From NCBI RefSeq assembly GCF_001659605.2, contig NC_035176.2, positions 18,493,122 to 18,557,121 on the forward strand: a stretch of DNA of 64,000 bases. Reading direction: 5' to 3'. The position numbers and the translations under genes are program-made. The notes under the pieces were generated by a model. It was not told where the DNA came from. It did no database searches and saw nothing but the letters and a program-made list of their open reading frames with translations. Shown piece by piece: positions 29,001-41,000 of this stretch (the stretch's first letter is position 1; each line of letters begins with the position of its first letter). This DNA comes from Manihot esculenta (taxonomy: Eukaryota; Streptophyta; Magnoliopsida; Malpighiales; Euphorbiaceae).

Positions 29001-32000
29001 GACCCTTAACTTTATGAGTCCTTTGACGGCTCTACAAGGGAAAAATTCATACGTTGTTCCACCAAAAGTATTTGGGTGTGTTTGCTTTGTCCATACTAGG
29101 ACGGCAGGAAAACTGGATCCCAAGGCCCTTAAATGTGTGTTTGTTGGGTATTCTCCAACACAGAAGGGATACAAGTGTTATCATCCTCCCTCTAGGAAAT
29201 ATTTCGTTAGTATGGATGTTACCTTCTTAGAAACTGAACCCTACTTCAGTACCACCCACTCACCTCTTCAGGGGGAGAATAATGAGCAAGAAGAGGTGAT
29301 CCCGAATTCTGTGATTCTGAATGATATGGTTCAACTAGAAAGTTTGAGTTCTAGTAGACAGGGGGAGATGTCCAATCAGGGAGAGAGAACTGGTCGTTTG
29401 GACAAGCCAGATTTGAGAAGGTATTCAAGGAGAGATAAGGCAGAAGAAGCCATTATGCAGTCTACTCAGAGTCAAAAATCTTCTCCTGGTGAGTTACCCA
29501 CAACTCTTTCTTCTGGTGAGTTACCCACAACTCTTGAATGTTTCAATGACTTAGATAAACCTATTGCACAAAGAAAAGGGGTCAGATCTTGCACTAAACA
29601 CCCTATTTCTAACTTTGTTTCTTATGAATTTTTATCTCCTTCCTATAGAGCCTTTGCCTTGTCTATTTCCTCTGTGTCTATTCCACAGGATTGGAAGAAA
29701 GCTCTTGCAGATCCTAAATGGAAGAAAGCAATGATTGAAGAGATGAAAGCATTGGCTAAAAATGAGACTTGGGAGCTTGTCACTCTCCCACCTGAGAAGA
29801 AACTCGTTGGCTGTAAATGGGTGTTCACAGTGAAACACAAAGCCGATGGCACAATTGAACGGTTTAAGGCCAGATTGGTTGCTAAAGGATTCACCCAAAC
29901 CTATGGAGTGGATTACCAAGAGACATTTGCTCCAGTTGCAAAAATGAACTCAATCAGAGTTTTGTTATCTTGCGCAGCCAACTTGGACTGGGACTTGCAA
30001 CAGTTTGATGTGAAGAATGCTTTCCTCCATGGAGATTTAGAGGAAGAAGTGTTCATGGAAATTCCTCCTGGGTTCGCTGATGAGAAGACACAAGGAAAGG
30101 TGTGCAGGTTAAAAAAGGCTTTGTATGGGCTAAAACAATCTCCCAGAGCTTGGTTTGACAGGTTTAGCAGAGCCATGATGTCCTTTGGTTACCAACAAAG
30201 CAATGCTGATCACACTCTGTTTATCAAACATCATAAGGGTAAGATCACCCTTCTTATTGTGTATGTTGATGATATAGTGGTGACAGGTGATGACAAAGAG
30301 GAAATGGCTCAACTAAAGAGGTTGTTGGCCCAGGAATTTGAAATCAAAGATCTGGAAAAACTGCAATATTTTCTAGGTATCGAGGTGGTTAGATCAGAAA
30401 AAGGAATTTTCATCTCCTAAAGAAAGTACATTCTGGATCTTTTGGAAGAAACTGGTATGATGGGGTGTAAACCAGCAGAATCTCCCATTGAAAGTAATCA
30501 CAAGCTGAAAGCAGGAACTGGTGAGTCCGTGGATATTGGAAGATATCAGAGATTGGTAGGAAGGTTGATTTATCTCTCACACACTCGACCGGATATAGCC
30601 TATGCTGTTAGCTTAATCAGCCAATTCATGCATGACCCTCGCGAGACTCATATGCAAGCTGTACTTCGCATCTTGAGATACCTAAAGTCTGCGCCAGAGA
30701 AAGGGCTTCTTTACTCCAAACATGGTCATCTCCGAATTGAAACTTTTACAGATGCAGATTGGGCAGGATCTCTCGATGACAGGAGATCCACCTCTGGCTA
30801 CTGCACAGTTGTGGGGGGAACCTTGTCACCTGGAGGAGCAAAAAACAAAGTGTTGTTGCTCGGTCAAGTGCGGAAGCAGAATACAGAGCAATGGCCCAAG
30901 GAGTATGTGAACTCTTATGGTTACAGAAGTTATTGGAAGAGTTGAGATTGTCCGAGAGAGACAAGATAACTTTGTATTGTGACAATAAAGCTGCTATAAG
31001 GATAGCACAAAATCCAGTCCAACATGACCGAACCAAGCACATTGAAATTGATCGGCACTTCATTAAAGAAAAATTAACAGACGGTGTCTTGAGCCTAGTT
31101 CATATGACTTCTACGGGGCAACTTGCGGATGTGTTTACTAAAAGGCTTAACAACAAGATCTACCATAATCTGATTTGCAAGTTGGGCATGTGTGACATCT
31201 TTGCACCAACTTGAGGGGGAGTGTTGACTTATTTAACTAATCCTAGCTGATTCTAGAGATTTGATTTGATCTGATTAGGATCCTTAATTATCTCTGTAAT
31301 TATTATTTGATTATTTACTTCCTGTTTAGATATGATTATCTGTGTATAAATAGTCATGTAGACCAATTGTAAAGATTAAGAGTGAAATATAAAAATACTC
31401 AAAATTTTCCCAAAATTCTTCAGTATTAAAACATAAGCCCTAAACATGGCCCAACACTCTAAAACTTAAAATATGGCCAGAATATAAGCCCAAACAAAGT
31501 TAAAATAAAACAAGTGTTTAAATAATAAAATATAGCAAGCCCATCATAACAATGTCGAATAAATTAGACAGCGCTATCACACACCTTAAGCAAGGTGAGT
31601 AACTTAGGAGTACCTTCAAGCTTCGCGAGACATTTGCCAATGGCAAGCTCAGTCAATTTTTGGGTTACTTGTTCTTTGTAGAAAGATAATATTTATTTTA
31701 TATCACAATAGAGATTACAACCTATTTATATATGAGAGACAGTAACTAAACAGGAAGGAAAATCAAACCTATGATTATACAATCCCTAAGATTAAGCAAC
31801 TGATCTATCTATCAATATTTACTTCCTATATTAACATATTTACTTTTTATAACTTATAACACTCCCCCTCAAGTTGGATCATAAATGTTAATCATGCCCA
31901 ACTTGTTACATATATAATCAACTCGAGTCCCATTTAGAGCTTTAGTGAAAATATCTTCTAATTGTTCTCCAGTTCGGATATGTCCTGTTGATATTATCTT

Positions 32001-35000
32001 TTGTTGGACCTTTTCACAAACAAAATGACAATCAATCTCGATGTGTTTAGTCCTCTCGTGAAATACTGGATTGGAGGCAATGTGGATAGCTGCTTGATTA
32101 ACACACCGTAACTTAGCAGGCACCGAATTTGTGAACCTAACTTCTTCCAACAGTTGACGTACCCACAAGATTTCACAAACGGCTTGTGCCATAGCTCGAT
32201 ATTCAGATTCAGCACTAGAACGGGAGACCACATTTTGCTTCTTACTTTTCCATGAGACCAAGTTACCTCCCACAAAAACACAATACCCAGTAATTGACCT
32301 CGTATCAACTTTCGAGCCTGCCCAATCAGCATCACAAAAGCATTCAATATTTGAGTGCCCATGGTTACCATAGAATAGGCCTCGCCCTGGGGCTCCTTTA
32401 AGGTAACAAAGAATCTGTCCCAGAGCATCCCACTGGGCAACAGTAGGAGAAGACATAAACTGACTTACCACACTCACTGAATATGCAATATCAGGACGAG
32501 TCACCGTTAAATAATTCAGCTTGCCAACTAATCTTCTATACCTTCCAGGATCTGCAAATGGCTCACTGTCTTCTGTGGTAAGTTGAAGGTTAGGGGTCAT
32601 TAGGGCACTATAAGGCTTAGCACCCAATTTTCCTGTTTCTGCCAACAAATCAAGAACATATTTTCTTTGAGACAAGAAGATGCCTTTCTTACACCGCATA
32701 ACTTCGATTCCCAAGAAATATTTCAAGGAACCCAAATCCTTTGTATGAAACTGTGTTTTAAGAAATTCTTTTAGGGATGTGATGCCAGCAATGTCACTTC
32801 CTGTGATAACGATATCATCCACATATACTACAAGCAGAATTACTCCACTATTAGAATTTCTATAAAACATTGAGTGATCACACTTACTCATCTTCATTCC
32901 AAACTGTTGGACCACCTCACTAAACCTGCCAAACCATGCCCGAGGACTCTGTTTCAAGCCATAAAGCGATTTTCGAAGTCTACAAACCTTACCTGACTCC
33001 CCCTGAGCAACAAAACCAGGTGGTTGCTCAATATAAACCTCCTCCTGAAGATCACCATGAAGAAAAGTATTTTTAATATCCAGTTGATGCAAAGACCAAT
33101 CATGAGTAGCCGCCAAGGAAATAAACAATCGGACAGATGCGAGCTTGGCAACTGGGGAGAATGTATCAGAATAGTCAACTCCATAAGTTTGTGCATAACC
33201 TTTGACCACTAAACGGGCCTTGAGGCGAGCAATAGATCCATCAGGATTTACTTTCACTGCAAACACCCATTTGCACCCAATAGCCCGCTTTCCTGGGGGC
33301 AAGGACATCAACTCCCAAGTACCATTAGTGTCAAGGGCCATCATTTCCTCTTCCATTGCAGCACGCCAACCAGGATGGGACAAAGCCTCAATAACAGTTT
33401 TGGGAATTGAAATAGAATCTAAAGCAGTGACAAAACAACGAGAAAAGGAGGATAATTGATCATAAGAGACACAAGATGAAATAGGATAAGTGCAAGTACG
33501 TTTACCTTTGCGAAGAGCAATGGGCAAATCCAAATCAGACAATGAAGGATCAGTAGGAGCAGGATCGGTCGACGAAGAAGCGGGTAGCGGAACGGAGTCA
33601 GAGTCCTCTAAGCGTCTGGAATACACATGAAAGATGGGAGGGCGACCTGGCACATGAGCGAAAGGTGTAGGAGTAGTCTGAGGAGACGAAGAGCGAACAG
33701 TGTATAACAAGAGGTCATCTTCCTCCTCCTGGGTGTTATAAACAGATGATGGCGGAAAAAACGGAGTGGACTCAAAGAATGTTACATTCGCAGACACAAG
33801 ATACCGATTCAGATCAGGAGAAAAACAACGATACCCTTTCTGACGTCGAGAGTAGCCAAGGAAGACACATTTGAGTGATTTGGGATCCAATTTAGTAACC
33901 TGTGGATGAACATCACGAACAAAACAAGTACAACCAAAGAGACGTGGCTCAATAGGAAACAGATTTAGTGGGAAATAAAATGTTATAAGGGATATCACCA
34001 TGAAGGACGGAGGAAGGCATGCGATTGATCAAAAAACAAGCAGTGGATACAGCATCAGCCCAAAAACATTTAGGTACCTTCATTTGGAATAAGAGGGCTC
34101 TGGCTACTTCAAGAAGATGTTGATTTTTTCTTTCAGCAACTCCATTTTGTGAAGGAGTGGCAACAAAAGAGGACTGATGAAGAATCCCTTTTTGTAACAA
34201 ATAAGATTGAAATTCCCCAGAGAGATACTCTTTAGCATTATCACTTTGCAATATACGGATGGAAGTATTGAATTGGGTTTGGATTTCAGCATAAAATGCA
34301 CAAAAAATAGAAAATAATTCTGAACGACTCTTCATTAAAAATAACCAAGTAGTACGAGAGAAATCATCAACAAAAGTAACAAAATACTTAAAGCCAGACT
34401 TAGACACAACGGGACAAGGACCCCAAACATCTGAATGGACTAACTCAAAGGGAGACGAAGCCCGTTTATTGACTCAAGACAGTGTAGGTAAACGATGATG
34501 TTTGGCAAATTGACAAGACTCACAATCTAGAATAGACAAAGAATGAAACTGTGGATATAACTTCTTCAAAACCGAGAGAGAAGGATGCCCTAAACGACAA
34601 TGAACATCAAAAGGTGTTAAACGCGTGGAGCATAGCAGAGATCGAGGAGATCGAGGTAGTTGCTGATCCAAGACGTAAAGACCCTCTGACTCACTTCCTC
34701 TACCAATAATCTACTTCGTCGAAAGATCCTGAAAAACACAGTGATCAGGAAAGAATGAGACACAACAATTCAATGCACGAGTGAGTTTACTCACGGAAAG
34801 CAAATTAAATGCGAACTTAGGGAGACATAACACAAAGGATACAGAAAGAGAAGGGGTTAAGTTGACATGACTAGAACCCATGACAAACGATTTAGTGCCA
34901 TCAGCAAGAGTAACATAAGAAGGCGATGTATGAGACTCAAGATTGGACAAAATGGTAGAATTACCTGACATATGATCGGTAGCACCAGAATCAATAACCC

Positions 35001-38000
35001 ATTTGGAGGATGAAGACACAAGACATGCAGTAGAGTTATCTGACTCGGCAATTGCAGTGATAGAGGAGGAATTAGAAGATTTTATAGATGCCTGGTATTG
35101 GATGAATTGTGCATACTCATCTGCAGATATCAAAATTCCCTGATCGGAAGATCCATTCAATTTGTGTTCCGTGATTTTAGTCATCATAAGAATCACATCA
35201 GTTACGGTGGTGGTTTTAACTTCAGCCATGAGGACAACCAACCCAAAAACGATAGCAACAAAAGAAACACAGAATCAGAAAACAGTACCCGGCGTGAACA
35301 GTACCGATGAACAGTACCCGTGAACAGTGCCGATGAACAGTACCAAATAAAACACCTCCACCCAACTACCGAACGGCAAACAAACCTCAAATCTGACAAG
35401 GAGTCGGTGTGGTGACTCCAGCGATGGTGAGATCCAAATGTTACCCTTTATAGATAATCCAAATGAACGGAGCCCTAAGTCTCCAAAAAAAAATTTTAAA
35501 ACTTTACGAGAGAGAATGATAAAACTCAAAAGAAAAAAGCTGAAAAATTATTTACATGGTATTTATTAATCGTTGATTTTTGAAAATTTTGATCTTTTCT
35601 TCCTCTTCTTTGATTTTTCTTCCTCTTTTCCTTTTTTATTCCTGCTCTTTTTCTTTCCCCTGCGATTGCTCTTCTCTCCTTTTTTTTCCTACTCTTTTCT
35701 CATCTACGCCCTGCGCCTGATGCACCTGAAGGCACCTTAGGCATGGCGCCCGCGTGGTGCCAAGGCTGGCACCTGCCTTTCACAAGCATGTTCCTCGCTA
35801 ACATGCCTTTGGAATTTGCATTGGAGGCCTCAACAAATTGTTGTATTAGTTTATATGCTTGTCTTTTTCCTACTAGTGGTTTGGTGGACATTAGTGTCCA
35901 CAAGTGTCATTGTGTAAGTGCCCTGGGCACCCTCTTTTTCATCCTTTTCTTCTGGTTTGGTCTATTATTGCGTGAGTGCTTTGTTGGGTGTAATATGCCT
36001 TAGGATTTTGTGTCCTTGTGCTTGCCAAAATTTCAGAGGTTGGGTGGGTGGAGTCGTGGAAGGTTGTTTCTTTGATATATCATTGGACAAATAACACTTA
36101 TGCAAGCTTGTTTGCATGCATTATTAGTTTGTAGGGGAAAGTACAAAATAGTGCCCTGTGACGTTTTGTGTCAGAGTGATACCTCGTGGTTTGCCTCCGT
36201 TAGCAAACGGTGGCAAAATCCTAACACCATCAAATATTGTTGACCGTCAAATATTGTTGACATGGCAAGTATTTTTATTATTTTTAATTAATGAATTTTT
36301 TAAAAATAAAAGAAAATAATAAAAAATTATATATAGATTGTCATGTTAGCAATGTTTGATGGTGTCCAGAAGTTAATAATTTGATTTTTTATTTTTTCTT
36401 TTCATTAATTAAAATATTAAGAAAAATAATAATTAAAAATTATATATGGATTGTCACGTCAGCAATGTTCAAGGGTGTTAGGATTTTGCCGCCATTTGCT
36501 AACAGAGGTAAACCATGAGGTACCATTTTGACACAAAATGAATTATAGACTCTGAAGTGAAAATGAGTGAAATCACGGTATTTTTTTGTACTTTCCTTAG
36601 TTTGTATCATCTTCCCATTTCTAATACTTATGGGCGATGCTATAAGATTGAAAAGTTGATGAAATTTTTTTTTTTCTCTTAGCTTTTTTTCCCCCCTTTT
36701 TTCTTTCTGGAGATTATGTGGGGATGCATGAGGATCATCTTGTCAGTCAGAGAAATTTGGTTACTAAGATCATTTTTAATTGTAAAGTGCACTTGGTGTT
36801 TCCTTTAGAATCTCACTTCCTTTGGTTTAGAGTAACTAGGAGCAAGTAAAGCCCAATATGATGTATGGATTGGCATGCTAAGATAAATTTGTGTATCATG
36901 AGAAAATCTTTAGAATTGAAAACTGAGGTATCTCTCTTTTATTGTCAATTATAAGGCCTTTTCTTTTAACTTTTATATAATCTTCGCTTTCATATTGCTT
37001 GCAAATCCCAATATGGACATTCTTATGCGTCACTATGATTATGACCACATTTAAAACCTTAGAATGGAGAGAAAAAGGAAAGGTTGACAAATGTGCAGAA
37101 GAATGAATGCAAGGAATGATCCCAACAGCATTATAATTGTTCCTCCTTTCTTGGCGTTTTTAAGCCCAAAATAACTGTGTAAAAAAAAAATTTTTGTTGA
37201 TTAGTACATCTAATGGCTCATATGTGGCACACTTCTTTTCTATCTAAACTGGAAGCGATCAAGTTCATCTACGATTCTAGAAGTCTATGGCCTACAGGCT
37301 GTGCACCGCATTTTGATGTGCAAAAGCCTTGTAATGATACTATTAAGGCCATTAGTAGAGTTGTGTGCAGCTGCCTCTTGTGTGCTGCACCTTTCACCGT
37401 CTCATGGTGGTTGTTTCCATTGTCGATTTGATGTATGTGTTAATGAAATGTTCACACTTCATTGCTGAAGCAGAATGTTGTCGAATTTTCTTTGGTAGTG
37501 CATAGATGTAACAATTTGAGAATTTTCATTTTATTTATTTATTTATTTAGTATTGGTTTTTGTTGTTATTGTATTTATTTGTAAATATGTTAGTTAATAG
37601 TATTGTTTTGTGTTCATCCAAAAATCCGTTGCACAACCACCTAATTATTTTTAAGGTTGAACTTAAGTTGAATTCTGAGCCTTAAATATAAAAGCTCTAC
37701 CTCAAGCTTTCTTTTCTTCCTGCCAAATAGTTTTACTTTTATTTTCTAATTGTAAGGTTGTTGTACCTCAAGTTTTATGGGCAATTAAGTTTGTGCCATT
37801 TCTGCACTTGCCTTATCAATTGTCTATGATGGATAATTTTTTCATAAAGTAAAGAAACTTTAATAACACAAACTCATGTATATGGTTCAATTATATAATG
37901 CTTTTTTTATTGAAACAAAAATAATTTCAGTTCATATTTTATTATAATAAATTTGTGAGTAGGAGACTACATATTACGGTAAAAAAATTTAGAAAACCTA

Positions 38001-41000
38001 CTTTGAACATTCTTGCTCTTTCAATCGAAGTCTGTGTAGGAACAGATCTTGAATGATTGTCATTGGATGGCTTTTTAGAAGTTTACTCTGCTATGCTTTC
38101 TACTTTTATGCTTATAAGATGTGTGGTTCTTCGATGTGCATGTTTTCTGGTAGTTTCCAGAATTTGGCAATATTTAGTTGGGTACATATAATATTATTAG
38201 CTCAACCTTATATAAGACATTAGCACAAATATGGTCAAATTTCTGTGTTAAAATTTGCTTAGAATTAATTAAAGTTTGTATGAGAGTGCATGAATCTTGA
38301 TGGAAAGATTTAATTTAATCATTGTTAAGCTCATTCATGAGGTCGAGCTTATAATAGCTGCTTCCTTCTTGGTTCAGTCACAATAGTTGTGAGAAGTCCT
38401 TTCAGTCAACCAAGTTTAACTCTAGTCTACTGTTATATATATATTCTAATGTTCTAGAGCTACCAAACATATCAGCTAACTCTGTTACAAGAAGGACTTG
38501 TGCTTGGTGCGTTTGCTAAAGTTATATACAACAATAGCATAGCATGTCTGCATTTTGTCATAGAACCCAAGTTTATGTGTCGGAATTGATGAGATTTACC
38601 GTTAACTAGCGGGATATGATTATGAGAAAGTCATATTCTTGATTAGCAAAGTCAGTGGCTTAATCATTAACTTGAATAATATTAAGGAATAAGGAGTAAT
38701 TTATGAGATGCCATATGGATCTTGTATCTTCCATTGTGCACAATTGAATAAAATGTAACACTTCCATTGTGTCAATCGATGTAAGCTCTCAGTAGTCAAA
38801 TCACTTTAAATCCTTCTCTTTTATTCTCTCTGTCCCTCTCTCCCATTCTAAATTTTAACGATATTTATATTTCATTTTCACCTACCTGGTTTTGCTATGT
38901 TTTTGGAAGATCATTCTTCAGATTTTGTCTCCTTGGTATCTTTTTTCTCCTATAATTAAGGTGTGAGCAGAATTGAACTGAAATTTTAACTGATTTTGTG
39001 GTTACCAACCAAATTGAACTGAAATTGAAACAAAAAACAAATGTAACCGAAACTGAAAAGGTCTGTCGGTTTTTAGGTTCTAACTGAATTAACTGAGAAA
39101 TATCATATATATTTTTATTATTAAAATTATATTAAATATTAACAAAAATATATGGTACATATTTTTAAAATTTATATAAAATAATAAATATGATTATTAT
39201 TATAAATGAATAGTTCGAAATTAAATATTATTTAATAATACTATAAAAATAATTATAATTAATATGGTATTATTAAAATTAAAATTAATAATCAATTAAT
39301 AAAAATTCAATTATTTTGGTTATTTCAGTTACCAAACATAAGGTAATCAAACCGGAAACTGAATTTTTTTATTTTGTAACTGAGAATTTAGCTGAACTGA
39401 ATATACTTGCCAAAATAACAGAATTTCACCCGTTAGATTCATTTATTCTGTTATAGTTGAATAATGCACACCCATAATTACAATTTTTTTAAAATAAAAT
39501 AAAGATTGATATTCATTTTGTTCAAAGCATGGATGATTGATTTTATCAGGCCCAAATGGGTTTTATTTGTGGTCTGAAAGACTTTATTAGAGGTTACTAT
39601 TTAGTAGTTGCTCTAGCATGAGATCATTCATTTGAAGAAGATATATAGAGCTTTGTTCTTAGACCTCTACGTAGCAGTCGCAATTTATGTTTAAAGTATC
39701 TTACCTTTTTTGGTTAATTTGTTGTTTGTTTATTTTTTTTCTTGTTTGAGTTTGTTAAATTCTTTTTGATTACCTGAATTTCTACTTCTATATTCTCTTG
39801 TAGGCCTCATTTGAGCGGGCAAAAAAATGGGTCCAAGAACTTCAGGCACAAGGTGACTTTATATTGCTGTAGAGAACTTTTTATTTATATCACTATGTAT
39901 TTTTCAGTTATTCTGAATAGTTTTCTTCATGCGAATAGTTAAATAATTCAACACTGCTTGGTTAGTCACATTTTACAATAAATTACACTTTGATTCCTCC
40001 CTAAACTATTAAATTCAATTGTATTAAAGTCCCTGAATTATTAAGCTATAAAACTCCTTTATTTCTATCTATTGGTGACCGGAACTAATGCGGAATCCAG
40101 GATCAATTTGTGAAAAAAACCCTCATCGCACAACTTGATAAAGAACGAGGCAAAGATATCTTCCAAGGTTACTCTATTACATCCCTAATCAACCAATGTG
40201 ATTAGAAATATATATAATCTAGCGCTTTCAATTAGAGAATACCATAAGAAATTCTTGATAAGTTTACTAAATATGAAGTGATGATATTCATATTAGAATG
40301 TCACAAAGTTGAACTTTGCTAAGTTGCTAAATAATGGAGAAAAATATAAATTTCTTTAACTTCATTGTTTATTTATTTATTATTAAAAAATGTGATAATA
40401 CGAAATTGAGAAGTAAATATAGCAAATGAAACAATAAACAAGCTACCGAAATAAAAAAGAAATAAATTAACTCAACAAAATGAATATAAATATAACTATG
40501 AAATTGAAATTGAGTAAGATAACAATAAAGATAGATAAATTAGAATTTATCTATGACCTATGCTTTTATGCCAATTATAATAAAGATTTTTTTTCCTAGT
40601 TGGACTTATGAGACTTTTTCTCCTTATGGGCTGCACAAATTTAACCATCTAAATTGGGCTTAATTAATTTAAAATAAGTCTAATAAAATACTAAAAAACC
40701 AAAATAACAAAATGGACTTAAGTGCATTTCAGCTTAAATGGGATATGGCGAAAATAAGTACTGCACACCCCAAATGAGTTAAAATTCATGTTGCAGCTCT
40801 TTGCTTCCTTTGGACTCTTTTTGTTGATTTTCAAGTCCTTTAATAGGTCTCCATACATTTCAAGGTTGATCGTTCGATGAAGTATCATGAATGTTCTATG
40901 CTTTCCGAATATAGTTTTCATCTCGAATATTTTTCTTTCACATGTGATAATTTAATATTGGATGATTCAGAAGTTGGTTTCGGATTTCGAGTTTCATAGC

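Larger units (their letters stand above)
26585..31427 (+). mobile_element. Copia F, young plus-strand element with an extra RNase H-tail before its 5' LTR
   Basis: The insertion splits a gypsy C LTR and is flanked by GTATT (26585-26589 and 31423-31427). It does not start with its LTR. 26590-26824 repeats the end of the RNase H gene (GTGACAATAAAGC to the stop), then LTR 26833-27033, PBS TGGTATCAAAGC at 27034, leader, gag-pol frame, RNase H and LTR 31222-31422. The two 201-bp LTRs differ at three positions by eye, so this is the youngest insertion in the window. Gag is N-terminally truncated; there is one nonsense codon and one frameshift in pol. Confidence 0.88.
19482..31552 (-). mobile_element. 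Gypsy C main copy (X), minus strand, with nested insertions
   Basis: 3' LTR 19482-20032. Pol C-terminus 20045-20703, integrase from 21502, RNase H, protease and gag to 25227. Leader to about 26162, primer-binding site about 26163-26176. 5' LTR 26177-26589 continued at 31423-31552. Two insertions interrupt it: a 5'-truncated copy of its own family (20704-21501) and copia F (26590-31422). The polymerase core of RT has been deleted and several stops are present, so it is not autonomous. The 5' LTR is followed on the right by another gypsy C pol end, so one LTR is shared by two interiors. Confidence 0.85.
31677..35515 (-). mobile_element. Copia B2, minus-strand copia lacking 5' LTR and most of gag
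   Basis: 3' LTR 31677-31861, purine tract, then pol and a reduced gag to about 35242, leader to about 35515. The leader matches that of B1 up to ACGAGAGAGA, after which unrelated sequence begins before the primer-binding site and 5' LTR. The right end, its target duplicate and the rest of gypsy Z have been lost. B2 is much better preserved than B1 in RT-RNase H. Confidence 0.85.

Noticed and set aside
31994..32440. 148-codon minus-strand frame
   Set aside because: Shadow of the copia B2 RNase H frame in another phase.
35743..36003. 86-codon frame MAPAWCQGW...
   Set aside because: Cysteine-rich but without motif, and in a repeat-border region. Probably chance.
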